From CAXTPV01 sp965276715 (GTDB taxonomy: Bacteria; Pseudomonadota; Alphaproteobacteria; Acetobacterales; Acetobacteraceae): DNA of 64,000 nt. A model generated the notes under the pieces. That model ran no database searches and was not told the origin of the DNA. It saw only the letters and a list, made by a program, of their open reading frames with translations. Below are positions 26,820 through 34,841 of the stretch, in pieces. Where the stretch lies: assembly GCA_965276715.1 (NCBI GenBank), contig OZ255622.1:1178001-1242000 (forward strand), in the 5' to 3' direction. Position numbers and translations under genes: made by a program. The first letter of the stretch is position 1. Each line of letters begins with the position of its first letter.

Positions 26820-27440
26820 ACACGAAATGGCTCCGCCAGCGCAGCTTCGCAGATCCTCCACGAACCGCTCCAACGCCTGCGCATCGACACCCGCAACAGC
26901 CGCGAAGGCGCCATCGTGACCTGGGCCGAACAGGAGCCGGGCACCGGACGGCCAAGGACGCGTGCGCCAGTCCAGGCCATGCCGAACCGCCGTAATGACA
27001 GAGCTTGCGTCTTCGAGCGTCGGGTCGAACACGATGACGGCCTGCCCGGCCCAGATCCAGCCGCCCCAGGCGAACAAGGCCGCGGCGACGTCAGGATCCT
27101 CGGTGGTCAGGACAGCGAACGCGTCGTCATCATGACCGAGTGGCAGGACGCCGCCGGTCAGGCGGCCCAGGATGGGTCTCGCTGGCTTGGGGAAGAACCG
27201 CTTCTCGCCGTCGGGCGCTTCCTCGTCATCGTCCCAGCGGAAGGCGAGCCTGCCGGACCCGAGCAACGCCCCGCAGAGCATGTCGGCCGTCGCCTTGAGG
27301 ATGGGGCTTTCGCCGTCGTCAGGCGGCAGCGGCCACTCGATGAACGCCCAGGGCGAGCCCGCCGGAACCAGGCGGGCGATCTCCTGGTGACGTGGATCGA
27401 GGTGCGGGTGGAGGGTGATGGTGATCGACGGCTGTGTCAT
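26799..27440 (-). CDS. Unrecognised acidic 213-residue protein, possibly an immunity protein
   Basis: A cytoplasmic-type acidic protein without signal or membrane helix. Notable stretches are WAFIEWPLPPDDGESPILKA, LAFRWDDDEEAPDGEKRFFP and a C-terminal repeat-like FGPGHDGAFAAVAGVD. No family recognised. ATG 27440 overlaps by ATGA the stop of a truncated upstream frame ending FRPASEVPVPPQ. Small acidic proteins coupled to the 3' end of a larger gene are often immunity or chaperone proteins; that reading is inference. It lies between two S10 relics. Confidence 0.65.
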   Translation of the reverse strand: MTQPSITITLHPHLDPRHQEIARLVPAGSPWAFIEWPLPPDDGESPILKATADMLCGALLGSGRLAFRWDDDEEAPDGEKRFFPKPARPILGRLTGGVLPLGHDDDAFAVLTTEDPDVAAALFAWGGWIWAGQAVIVFDPTLEDASSVITAVRHGLDWRTRPWPSGARLLFGPGHDGAFAAVAGVDAQALERFVEDLRSCAGGAISCQDGSVA

Positions 27441-27640
27441 TGCGGCGGGACCGGAACTTCGCTTGCTGGTCGGAAGATGGTCCCTGCGCCCCAGTCATAG
27501 AGGACGCCCGCCGCTGCCCGGCCGCTGAAGTAGCCGACGCCGAACCGGCCAGTCCTCCAATGATCAGAGCGGCTGACCGGTCCACTTTCCGGGCGACGAC
27601 CCCGATACCTCCATCGCATGACCAGCGGATTTAGGGGGCT
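27437..27640 (-). pseudogene. 3' remnant of a truncated gene coupled to the 213-residue protein gene
   Basis: The frame ending at 27437 reads GYFSGRAAAGVLYDWGAGTI followed by FRPASEVPVPPQ. The glycine/alanine and aromatic pattern looks like a genuine C-terminus. Its TGA sits inside the downstream ATGA. Going upstream, the frame runs at ~27640 into the S10-derived direct repeat, so the 5' part has been replaced. The parent family is not recognised. This covers part of the gene-poor stretch 27441-28037. Confidence 0.45.
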
Positions 27641-27644
27641 CGCC

Positions 27645-27920
27645 AGCATCGACCCGGGTCTGGGGCCGGTCGGCCCCAGTGGGGTCCAGGGGTGAAACCC
27701 CTGGGATCCGGAACATTCTACCGTGCGTAGAGCGCGGCGGCGTCGCTGGTCAGGGCCGCGCGCGATTCGGGCCGGGTGTAGAACATGTGGCCGCCCTTGT
27801 AGACGGCGAGGTGGATGCGGTCGCGTCCGACCGGGAGGTGCTCGACGAGCCAGCGCGAGCCGGCGAACGGGCAGACGATGTCGAAATAGCCGTTGGCGAT
27901 CAGGATGTGCAGCGACGGAT
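27645..27920 (-). pseudogene. Orphan 3' end of the S10 peptidase gene (left direct repeat)
   Basis: These bases match 36064-36338 at roughly 97% by eye: about seven substitutions or indels, including one extra C and a changed CTGGG/CTTGG. The match covers the last ~66 codons (...ANGYFDIVCPF, GGHMFYTRPESR, ALYAR stop) plus the ~70 bp hairpin-rich 3' flank. It stops abruptly at GACGGATTCAGC, where unrelated DNA begins. Same orientation as the intact copy, so the 8.1 kb between them is bounded by direct repeats. Confidence 0.85.
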
Positions 27921-28037
27921 TCAGCAAAGACCGCCGGAGCGACCGCCAACGAGCAAGGCGCAGGCGGTCTATTTATCCACAGCGACGGCAACCGAAGTCT
28001 GAAGCAGCAGATACAGGCGTGCCTTCAGCAGTATCCG

Positions 28038-28955
28038 TTACCGGCTAGTGGCTATAATCTCACCGACATCGGGAATAGTAGGGTTGCCGATCATCTGAAC
28101 CGGGCCCTCTCCAAACCTCCGCTTCACCAGGGATGTGGCGCATAGATCGCTTGCATACACATAGGTTGCAGCCTGTCGGACAACAGTCCGATTGTAGGCC
28201 CTGAATACCTCCTTAACCGGCTTGGCGTGAAGATCTTGCACTATCGATCCAAACTCGCAGACAAAGAGAAGATTGGGCGACAGGGCGAACTCCAGCCGTG
28301 TTAACCCAGCTCGATTTCGCGCGAATGCAATCGGGCGGTCGGAGGTAACAAGACGGTCGGGCTGATTAGTCCTTTGGATTATGTGCCATCCGCCCTTCGC
28401 AATGGTTTCCAGAATGGCTTTGCTCTCGATGACCTTCATCAGGAGTGCCATCCCGTTGCGTCCCATTGCATATCGGTCGGAGGAACGCTCCAAATCTTCC
28501 CAAGTCGGCGGATCCTGTTGACGCCGCAGATTGGCGTAATCGTCCCTAAGTGCCGTCTGACGCTCCACAAAAGTCTGTCTCCAGACCCTCCGAAGCATCG
28601 TCATCTTTTCCGGGTTGCGGTGAAGCAGAGAGTTCAGGAAGCGGGCAAGATCAAATCGCTGTTTGACTGACAATGATGCCGAGCCATTCCTCAGGACGGT
28701 CAGCACGTCGCTTCCCTTCTGGCCGACAGTCCGGAAGAAGCGTTGCTCCAACGCGTTCTGAAGATGAGCAGGTACGTCATCGTATCGGTACAGATTAGGT
28801 ATGAAGGCCACCGCTTTCGGCGACTTCCGGCGAGCGATCGGCTCCTTATATGGCCGACTGTACTCCACCAGCCTGCCCGTTTCACCGCACCACGCCTTCA
28901 AGTAGCACTCGGGAAGATAATGGTGCCGCTTGGGCTCATTTGACTGGAGGTTCAC
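28038..28955 (-). CDS. DUF4238 domain protein
   Basis: About 305 residues starting at GTG 28955 (AGGGG upstream). KRHHYLPECYLKAW at the N-terminus is the DUF4238 signature (HHY-x-P-x2-YL). It continues with NLYRYDD, ALEQRFFRTVGQKGSDVL, a tyrosine/arginine-rich helical middle, and LVTSDRPIAFARN. The function of DUF4238 is unknown; the conserved histidines suggest a metal or nuclease-like site (inference). The base composition is visibly more AT-rich than its neighbours, consistent with transfer. The frame stays open upstream to 29555, but that part lacks coding character. Confidence 0.75.
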   Translation of the reverse strand: MNLQSNEPKRHHYLPECYLKAWCGETGRLVEYSRPYKEPIARRKSPKAVAFIPNLYRYDDVPAHLQNALEQRFFRTVGQKGSDVLTVLRNGSASLSVKQRFDLARFLNSLLHRNPEKMTMLRRVWRQTFVERQTALRDDYANLRRQQDPPTWEDLERSSDRYAMGRNGMALLMKVIESKAILETIAKGGWHIIQRTNQPDRLVTSDRPIAFARNRAGLTRLEFALSPNLLFVCEFGSIVQDLHAKPVKEVFRAYNRTVVRQAATYVYASDLCATSLVKRRFGEGPVQMIGNPTIPDVGEIIATSR

Positions 28956-29161
28956 GAAGCCCCTGAGGGCTAATCCGAAACTCGGCCGGATCGGCAACTG
29001 AGGACAGCGTGGCGAGCCGCGGCAATGGACGTCTCCGGCATCCGTCCGGCCGCGGATAAACCTGGAGTACAAGTCATCAGCATTGCGCCATTCGGTCCGA
29101 GTTCGGCAAAAATTCTGGGGCGAGGCTTCTCGATGATCAGCGCTCTCGGGGCGACCTGAGG

Positions 29162-29584
29162 CTAGCGCGCAGGCCCCTCGCGCTTGAGCATGCTGCGAGG
29201 GTAGGAGAGCGCGCCTGCGCCCGCGGAGACCAGAGCCACGATCAGGACCACGATGAACGTGGTTGGACGCGTGTCTCTCGACAGTGCGGCGCCGAGGCAG
29301 ATAGCTGCCACAATCGGTCCGACGAAGAGCGCGGGGACGAGGGTGCGCGCCGCTCGCGGCTGGAAGAAGCCGAGGCTCGATCCCCACCAGGCATAGGGAA
29401 TGAGGATAGCCCAATAGATCGGATTGCTCCTGTGGCTGATCTGGGGACCGCCAGGCATGAGAAGGGCGATCAGTCCGAGGCAAGCGGCTCCGCAGGCCAC
29501 CAGGGCGCCCCCGACAGCAATGGCTGTCGGTGCGTCTCGGGAAAGGCGCTGCCAATACGCGCGGTCCTGGTGCGCTCGGCTCAT
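29162..29584 (-). CDS. Small four-helix membrane protein
   Basis: About 140 residues with four hydrophobic stretches: TAIAVGGALVACGAACLGLI, YWAILIPYAWWGSSLGFF, ALFVGPIVAAICLGA and TFIVVLIVALVSAGAGALSY. Charged cytoplasmic ends (SRAHQDRAYWQRLSRD and SMLKREGPAR). ATG 29584 overlaps the stop of the upstream gene (ATGA). No family recognised. The last gene of a three-frame minus-strand cluster. Confidence 0.6.
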   Translation of the reverse strand: MSRAHQDRAYWQRLSRDAPTAIAVGGALVACGAACLGLIALLMPGGPQISHRSNPIYWAILIPYAWWGSSLGFFQPRAARTLVPALFVGPIVAAICLGAALSRDTRPTTFIVVLIVALVSAGAGALSYPRSMLKREGPAR

Positions 29585-29979
29585 GGTCCCTGGCCCAGCT
29601 CGCTCACCTCCGACGTGATCCAGACGACAACGGAGTGCAACAGGCCCGTCGTGCCGCTCCCGACCATGCCGATCACGCCCGCTGTTGCGTCCAGGAGCCG
29701 TTGCCGCAGGAGCCTGTTGATCGTGACGCCCGGAGCGCGTTTGCCACCCTGCAGTTCGAGCGCCGCCGTCAGCCGTCGGCGCACCGGGCGGCTCAGCTTG
29801 CCGAGCCCCATTCCCCACCCAACGTGCGTCTCCTCAAGGATGGCATTGGTGCGCTTGATCTCGATGAGCGCGCCGCCCCCGCCTAGTAGACCGACGCCGT
29901 CGGCGACGGTCATGGTGAAGACATAGGCGCTGTTCGCATCCAGGTCCTTGTTCAAATTCTGTTCGGCCGCGCTCGACAT
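29581..29979 (-). CDS. Unrecognised hydrophobic protein, downstream half of a possible frameshifted gene
   Basis: From ATG 29979 the frame codes 132 residues: SSAAEQNLNKDLDANSAYVF, then GVGLLGGGGALIEIKRTNAI, a basic middle (LGKLSRPVRRRLTAALEL) and a hydrophobic end. It overlaps the upstream frame (29834-30418) by ~145 bp in another phase. The downstream part of that upstream frame turns into a run of arginines and histidines that looks like shadow translation of this gene. So either two overlapping genes exist or a single ~280-residue protein was split near 29950. Confidence 0.5.
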   Translation of the reverse strand: MSSAAEQNLNKDLDANSAYVFTMTVADGVGLLGGGGALIEIKRTNAILEETHVGWGMGLGKLSRPVRRRLTAALELQGGKRAPGVTINRLLRQRLLDATAGVIGMVGSGTTGLLHSVVVWITSEVSELGQGP

Positions 29980-30418
29980 TGGCAACTCGATAGGTCGAAA
30001 CCAGACACTGCCCGCTGATCGCCAGAGCGCCGCCATAGACGATGGCCGCCGGGATGCCGGTGAGACCACCGGTCACCGGCGCAAGCGAACCCAGACCGGC
30101 GACCCCGACCCAGGCGAGCACGGCCCCTCCGCAGTTGAACCCGAGGGACACCCATTCCATCGCTGGAGAGGTGCCGGACGTGCGTGCTGCCGGCGCCGCA
30201 GCAGGGGGCGGGCTCGAGGCGGCGCTCGGTTCACGAACCTCGAGAACGACGGTCGCCCCGCTGGTGCCTTGAGCGCGAACCCGGGTCGCCGAGCCATGCT
30301 GGATCAGAACGACCCCGAGCCCGGCCGTTTCCGGCAGGCCGTCGACCACGTTGACGAGCGTCGAAGGAGCCAGGACGTCAGCATTGTCGGCGGGAGTCGG
30401 CAAGGTCGCGTGGCTCAT
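29834..30418 (-). CDS. Unrecognised protein with membrane segments, upstream half of a possible frameshifted gene
   Basis: ATG 30418 is preceded by GGAGACATC. The first ~155 residues look genuine: a beta-like N-terminal region (STLVNVVDGLPETAGLGVVL), an Ala/Pro linker, then membrane-type segments (WVSLGFNCGGAVLAWVGVAG and LTGIPAAIVYGGALAISGQC) and STYRVANVERGRTEFEQ. After about 29950 the translation becomes CEQRLCLHHDRRRRRR, which is not protein-like. I read the true product as continuing into the next frame (EQNLNKDLDANS). Confidence 0.5.
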   Translation of the reverse strand: MSHATLPTPADNADVLAPSTLVNVVDGLPETAGLGVVLIQHGSATRVRAQGTSGATVVLEVREPSAASSPPPAAAPAARTSGTSPAMEWVSLGFNCGGAVLAWVGVAGLGSLAPVTGGLTGIPAAIVYGGALAISGQCLVSTYRVANVERGRTEFEQGPGCEQRLCLHHDRRRRRRSTRRGRRAHRDQAHQCHP

Positions 30419-30538
30419 GATGTCTCCGGCAGGCTCATCGTGTCGGTATCGATTTCATAGTCGCCTGATGACTGAAACATCGATAAGCGAATAAGGAAAA
30501 GCACTTTCAACGAGATGCAACAGCTAGATTTCTCATCC

Positions 30539-31240
30539 ATGTGCGGACGCTTTGCTTCCTCCCTGCCGCCCGACGAGATGCGTCGGGTCTTCGAGACGCT
30601 CGGCGAGACACCGAACCATCCGCCGTCCTGGAACGTGGCGCCGTCGCAGAGCGCCCTGGTCGTTCGTCGTCATCCGGAGACGGGCGAACGGCGGCTGGAC
30701 GTCCTCCGCTGGGGGCTGGTCCCGAGTTTCATCAAGGATCTCAAGGCCGCTCGCAAGCCGATCAATGCTCGATCCGAGACAGCGGCGACGACGGATCTGT
30801 TCCGGTCGGCCATGACGTCGCGGCGCTGCCTGGTGCCGGTGAACGCGTTCTACGAATGGCGTCATCAGGCGGACGGCAAGCAGCCCTTCGCCTTTGCCCG
30901 CCGCGATGGCGAGCAGCTGGCGCTCGCCGGGATATGGGAAGGTTGGAGGGGTCCGGAAAACGAGATCCTTCGGACGTTTGCCATTCTGACAACGGCGGCG
31001 AACGCGACGATGGCGCCGGTCCACAACCGCATGCCCGTCATCCTGGAGCCCGCGGACTGGAGGCGGTGGCTGGGCGAGGTTGCGGGAGATGCGGGATCGC
31101 TCCTCAGACCTGCGGCCGACGACCTGCTGCGGAGCTGGCCGGTGAGCCGCCGAGTGAACGGGCCGCGCCACGATGGAGCGGACCTGCTGGAGCCGTCGAC
31201 CGCTACAGGGCCCGTCACGCGACCTGGCTCGGCGCTTTGA
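30539..31240 (+). CDS. SRAP domain abasic-site processing protein (YedK/HMCES family)
   Basis: About 233 residues starting M-C-G-R-F. Cys2 becomes the nucleophile after Met removal and crosslinks to abasic sites in single-stranded DNA. The other conserved residues are visible: Asn in KPINARSET, Glu in NAFYEWRH and His in MAPVHNRMP. It shields abasic sites at replication forks. The usual annotation with an earlier ATG (30515) would bury the catalytic Cys, so 30539 is chosen. No LexA-type box was seen upstream. Convergent with the diguanylate cyclase gene (12 bp between stops). Confidence 0.92.
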   Translation: MCGRFASSLPPDEMRRVFETLGETPNHPPSWNVAPSQSALVVRRHPETGERRLDVLRWGLVPSFIKDLKAARKPINARSETAATTDLFRSAMTSRRCLVPVNAFYEWRHQADGKQPFAFARRDGEQLALAGIWEGWRGPENEILRTFAILTTAANATMAPVHNRMPVILEPADWRRWLGEVAGDAGSLLRPAADDLLRSWPVSRRVNGPRHDGADLLEPSTATGPVTRPGSAL

Positions 31241-31252
31241 CTACCCGGCACG

Positions 31253-34216
31253 TCAAGAGCCTTGCGTACCTTTGACCCCGCAATCGCCGTCGCCGGTTCT
31301 TGTCACCGGTTGGTCATCCTGGCTCTCAACGATCTGGTCTCGACCGGAAGCCTTGGCCTCGTAGAGAGCTGCGTCAGCTCTGCCGATCAACGACGTCCAG
31401 TCGTCCCCAGGGGCAGCCCAGGCAAGACCGATCGAGCATGTCAGTGAAACGACAGCTTCTACCGCACGGAACGGACTGTCCCGGACCAGACGGTGGAAGC
31501 CGAGAATCCGTTCCGCCCCACGTCCATCCACGTCATCGAGAACCAGGATGAACTCCTCGCCTCCATACCGGCCAGCGTAATCGCGATCCCTCATCAAGGC
31601 TGAAATACGAACACCCAACGCACGGATCAGCTCGTCGCCCACCAGATGGCCATGGGTATCGTTGATCCTCTTGAAGTGGTCGATGTCGACCATGGCAATG
31701 AGTAGTTCGCCGGTCGCGCCAAAGGAACTCAAACGGTTGGCGAGGCGCCTCTCGACTTCTCCTCGATTGAGCAATCCCGTCATCGCATCCAGGGTCGCCT
31801 GGCGGCGTAGCTCGTCCTGTGCGATCCGCATTTCACGGGTACTTTGCTCGACCAGAGCCTCAAGCTTCCGTTGCGTTCTCATCGAGGCCCGGTCCTTGAG
31901 CTTGATGATCGCGTAAAGCGTCCCGGAACCGGCCAGAACGTAGAGGATCTCGGCCCACCAGGTTCTCCACCAGGGATAACCGACGTCGACGACCAGGCTG
32001 ATCGGATCCGAGTCGACGTGGCTCAGGACATCGCGAGCAACCACATGCAGCGTATGGCGGCCGGGAGGTATGGACGGGTAATGGACCGCACCGGTGGCGG
32101 ACTCCGCCCAGCCGTCGTCGACGCCTGACAACTGATACCTGAAGACCACGGACCGCTCCGAGGCGTAGCTGAAAGTTCCGAACTGGAGCGATAGAGGAGC
32201 CTCGGTGAAAGGAACCTTCGATCGGGGCAGCCGATTTTGTCCAAGTACAGCCTCGGAGATCGCGACGCTGATCGGACGATCGGAAAACAGCCAAGGCGGA
32301 TCGAGTAAATGCGAAATACCCAAGCCTGTCGTGATCCAGACCGAGCCGTCACTATCTTGGGAGATACCGTTCTGGCTGATATCGTTGAATACCAACCCCG
32401 TGTCGTTATCGGCAGAAACCCAACGGTGCCCGTTGAAGACAGCAATACCCAGTCCCGTTCCGGCCCAGACCCATCCCCTTCTGTCGACCATCACGGCGAC
32501 AACCGTGTTCGTGCGCAGGTCGGATTGCGAAACACCAACCATCTTTGTCACGCGATCGGCGGATATCGTCAGCTCATACAGTCCGCCTGCACCGCCGATC
32601 CAGATGTGGCCGCCAGGCACCGGAGCCATCACAAGGGGCTCGAACTCGCCCGATGGCCACTCGCCAGTGACAATATTGGTTTGACCGCCCACACGCCTGT
32701 GCCACAGCTTTTCACCAGCAATCAACCAGATCCCGCCCGATCCGTCCGGCGAGACATCCATGATGTGGTCGGGCTTGCCGTCGGATATCGTGAGAAATGG
32801 CTTGCCCGTATCAGCGTCGACGTGGAACAGCCCACCGGTGGTTCCGAGCCACATACGTGAACCGGCGCCAGCACTGATCGCGTTCACCGCTGGCACGTTG
32901 ATGTGATCAGCCGCTCCAGTCGAGGGATCGATCGTGACAGCGCCATGCTTGCCGTCGCTGCTCCATAACTTTCCATTTGGACCGACGGCCAGCGCATAGG
33001 AAGTGCCCGGGATTATCCGGCCGATACCGAGGACGCCCGAATGGTCCCGTGTGACTTCGTCGATACCGGTATCGGTTGAGACCCATAACGAATTGCCGTC
33101 ACGAACGATCTCCCAAGCGGAGCCTGCCGAGAGGCCATCTTCGCGTTGCAGACCTTCCCAATGCCCGTAACCCAGGCCTCTGAAAAGACCTCGACCATAG
33201 ACCTCCACCCAGAGTTGTCCGCTCCGATCATCCATGATGTCCGTAATCAGGCCGGATGGTATCCCGTCGCTCGTCGTCAGTCGTGACCATCCGGAGCGTT
33301 TGCGGATGATCAGGCCATCGCTCGATTGCGTGGCCAGTTCTCCGCTCGGGGTGCGGAACAAACTCAGAATACGAGGAAAACTGGCATATTGTCCGACCTG
33401 ATCAGGAAGCTGTTCGACGCGGACCAGACCGGATCGCAGTTGGATGGTCGCCACCGCCGTTGCAGACCGCGCGAGAACGGTGTCCGCATCGCCAGCGGCG
33501 ACATCCTCCCAAGGACCACCGACCAAGCCCTGCGACTTCCCGAAGCATTGGACGAAGCCCGGATCGGCCGAACACACCCGTCCGTCATCAAACGTCTCCC
33601 ACAGTCGATCACGCACTGAAAAGACGGCACGGGGGGCCAGCAACGCGGCCATTTCGACAGGGTCGTATTCTACAGGTGCCAGGGTGGTGCTCTGCACCGG
33701 CCCCGAGAGAGCGACCCTCATTGTCTGCTTTCCGGCGATCAATGCCAGGCCTTTCCCCGTCCACGCCATCTGTTTCGGGTACTCGTCGTAGAGCTTGATG
33801 CCTCCGAGGTTGACTGGTTCGAACTCCAGTGAAGTCGGTGGGCGCCCGATTGATACGGGTGCGTCGGAGATGAAGACCTTGTCGGGATAACGGAGTGCGA
33901 TCCGCCCGTCTCCGATCAGAGCGATGTCCTCGACGACGCCGCCGTCGATGAGGCCCTGCGCGATGCCTAGGTTCTCGAACTTTCGACCGTCATATGAGAA
34001 CACGCCATGCTCTGAGCAGACCAGAAGAAACCCGGGGCCAACCAAGTCGGCACATGACCCACCATAGCTGGTGAGCCCCTCGGCGCCTCCATACGCGCGA
34101 AAGGATAGTCGTTCGGCAAACGAGGTTTTCGAACCTGTAACTGTAGCAACGAGGAAGAATAGCAGGAGGAGCAGACAGGAACCTACAACCGGGATACGAA
34201 TGCCGATGCGATCCAT
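31253..34216 (-). CDS. Periplasmic beta-propeller sensor diguanylate cyclase
   Basis: About 987 residues: a signal/membrane segment (VGSCLLLLLFFLVATV), ~14 two-component-regulator propeller repeats (DRSGQLWVEVYGRGLF, VDRRGWVWAGTGLGIAVF, DGSVWITTGLGISHLL), a Y_Y_Y domain (VFRYQLSGVDDGWAES), one membrane helix (WAEILYVLAGSGTLYAII), a coiled coil and a C-terminal GGDEF domain. The active-site motif is GGEEF, and the I-site R-D-R-D lies five residues before it, so it should make c-di-GMP with feedback inhibition. The sensed ligand is unknown. Start ATG 34216 follows AGAGGA. Confidence 0.88.
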   Translation of the reverse strand: MDRIGIRIPVVGSCLLLLLFFLVATVTGSKTSFAERLSFRAYGGAEGLTSYGGSCADLVGPGFLLVCSEHGVFSYDGRKFENLGIAQGLIDGGVVEDIALIGDGRIALRYPDKVFISDAPVSIGRPPTSLEFEPVNLGGIKLYDEYPKQMAWTGKGLALIAGKQTMRVALSGPVQSTTLAPVEYDPVEMAALLAPRAVFSVRDRLWETFDDGRVCSADPGFVQCFGKSQGLVGGPWEDVAAGDADTVLARSATAVATIQLRSGLVRVEQLPDQVGQYASFPRILSLFRTPSGELATQSSDGLIIRKRSGWSRLTTSDGIPSGLITDIMDDRSGQLWVEVYGRGLFRGLGYGHWEGLQREDGLSAGSAWEIVRDGNSLWVSTDTGIDEVTRDHSGVLGIGRIIPGTSYALAVGPNGKLWSSDGKHGAVTIDPSTGAADHINVPAVNAISAGAGSRMWLGTTGGLFHVDADTGKPFLTISDGKPDHIMDVSPDGSGGIWLIAGEKLWHRRVGGQTNIVTGEWPSGEFEPLVMAPVPGGHIWIGGAGGLYELTISADRVTKMVGVSQSDLRTNTVVAVMVDRRGWVWAGTGLGIAVFNGHRWVSADNDTGLVFNDISQNGISQDSDGSVWITTGLGISHLLDPPWLFSDRPISVAISEAVLGQNRLPRSKVPFTEAPLSLQFGTFSYASERSVVFRYQLSGVDDGWAESATGAVHYPSIPPGRHTLHVVARDVLSHVDSDPISLVVDVGYPWWRTWWAEILYVLAGSGTLYAIIKLKDRASMRTQRKLEALVEQSTREMRIAQDELRRQATLDAMTGLLNRGEVERRLANRLSSFGATGELLIAMVDIDHFKRINDTHGHLVGDELIRALGVRISALMRDRDYAGRYGGEEFILVLDDVDGRGAERILGFHRLVRDSPFRAVEAVVSLTCSIGLAWAAPGDDWTSLIGRADAALYEAKASGRDQIVESQDDQPVTRTGDGDCGVKGTQGS

Positions 34217-34508
34217 CCCATCCTCTGGCCGTCTTTCGCTTAGCAATCACCTATAACCGGCCCGCGGGACGGCAGATCATTGGCGCAAACGTCGTTTTGG
34301 AAGCAATAGGGCTCAAACACCTACTTTTTGAGACGGGGCCTATCGATTTGGAACGCTTCAGTCCTTCTCCGCCACAACGAACGGAGAAGGACCATGATCG
34401 CGCGCCCAGCTCGTGTAAAGTTGCGCCGTTACAGAGTCGGGAGGCACTTAGCCGGACATGTCCCGATCTGAACTGGGTCAGCCGATTTGGAGCGGAGGAT
34501 AGTGGATC

Positions 34509-34736
34509 GTGTCGCGAGCATGACTGGTCGCTCCGGCGTCCGCGAGGACCGGGGGATAATGCATGGTGTCGACATTGCCCTTGCGCGGTTCCGCCGCTGC
34601 CACGAGGGGAGGGTAATGCATCGTGTCGCGAGCATGGCTGGTCGCTCCGGCGTCCGCGAGGACCGGAGGATAATGCATGGTGTCGACATTGCCCTTGCGC
34701 GGTTCCGCCGCTGCCACGAGGGGAGGGTAATGCATC
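34509..34736. repeat. Tandem repeat: 57 bp units in an A-B-A-B order (114 bp period)
   Basis: GTGTC recurs at 34509, 34566, 34623, 34680 and 34737, exactly 57 bp apart. Units 1 and 3 (A) differ at two bases; units 2 and 4 (B) are identical. A and B share only ~20 bp around the GTGTC border (the DTMHYPP codons on the minus strand) and otherwise differ, though both are 57 bp. So an A-B pair was duplicated recently, while A and B are old relatives. Confidence 0.9.
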
Positions 34737-34805
34737 GTGTCTCGGTTGATCGCGCGCGAACCGCCATCTGCCGAGGCGGATGCGGTCATTGCCGGTTGGC
34801 TCCCC

Positions 34806-34841
34806 GCAAAACGAGGTGTTAGGAGGTGATCCCGTTGCGTC
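34806..34841. repeat. 36 bp direct repeat, copy 1
   Basis: Identical to 34877-34912, starting GCAAAACGAGGTG and ending CCGTTGCGTC. The offset is 71 bp, not a multiple of three, so on the minus strand the same peptide RDHLLTPRFA appears in two phases. It contains AGGAGGTGATCC, a perfect Shine-Dalgarno-like string on the plus strand. Confidence 0.9.

Noticed and set aside
27687..27705. CCAGGGGTGAAACCCCTGG considered as an attachment core or transposon end.
   Set aside because: It is a short palindrome also present at the S10 3' end (36105 onward) as part of the larger repeat, and resembles common intergenic hairpins; no integrase or transposase is present.
28956..29555. In-frame extension of the DUF4238 gene to 505 residues.
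   Set aside because: The extension is rich in Arg, Ser and Pro with no family pattern, while KRHHYLP begins right after the GTG at 28955.
30419..30538. LexA-type operator before the SRAP gene, as expected for an SOS-linked protein.
   Set aside because: No GTTC-N7-GTTC alphaproteobacterial box is visible in the 120 bp upstream.
34509..34736. Considered as a CRISPR array.
   Set aside because: Units are directly adjacent with no unique spacers, period alternates A-B, no cas genes, and the sequence codes a conserved peptide.
34819..34830. AGGAGGTGATCC inside the 36 bp repeat, the exact complement of the 16S rRNA 3' tail; considered as a 16S fragment or a special ribosome site.
   Set aside because: Only ~12 bases match, no other 16S sequence is nearby, and the codons explain it as R-D-H-L-L on the minus strand. 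A plus-strand start after it gives only a few codons.
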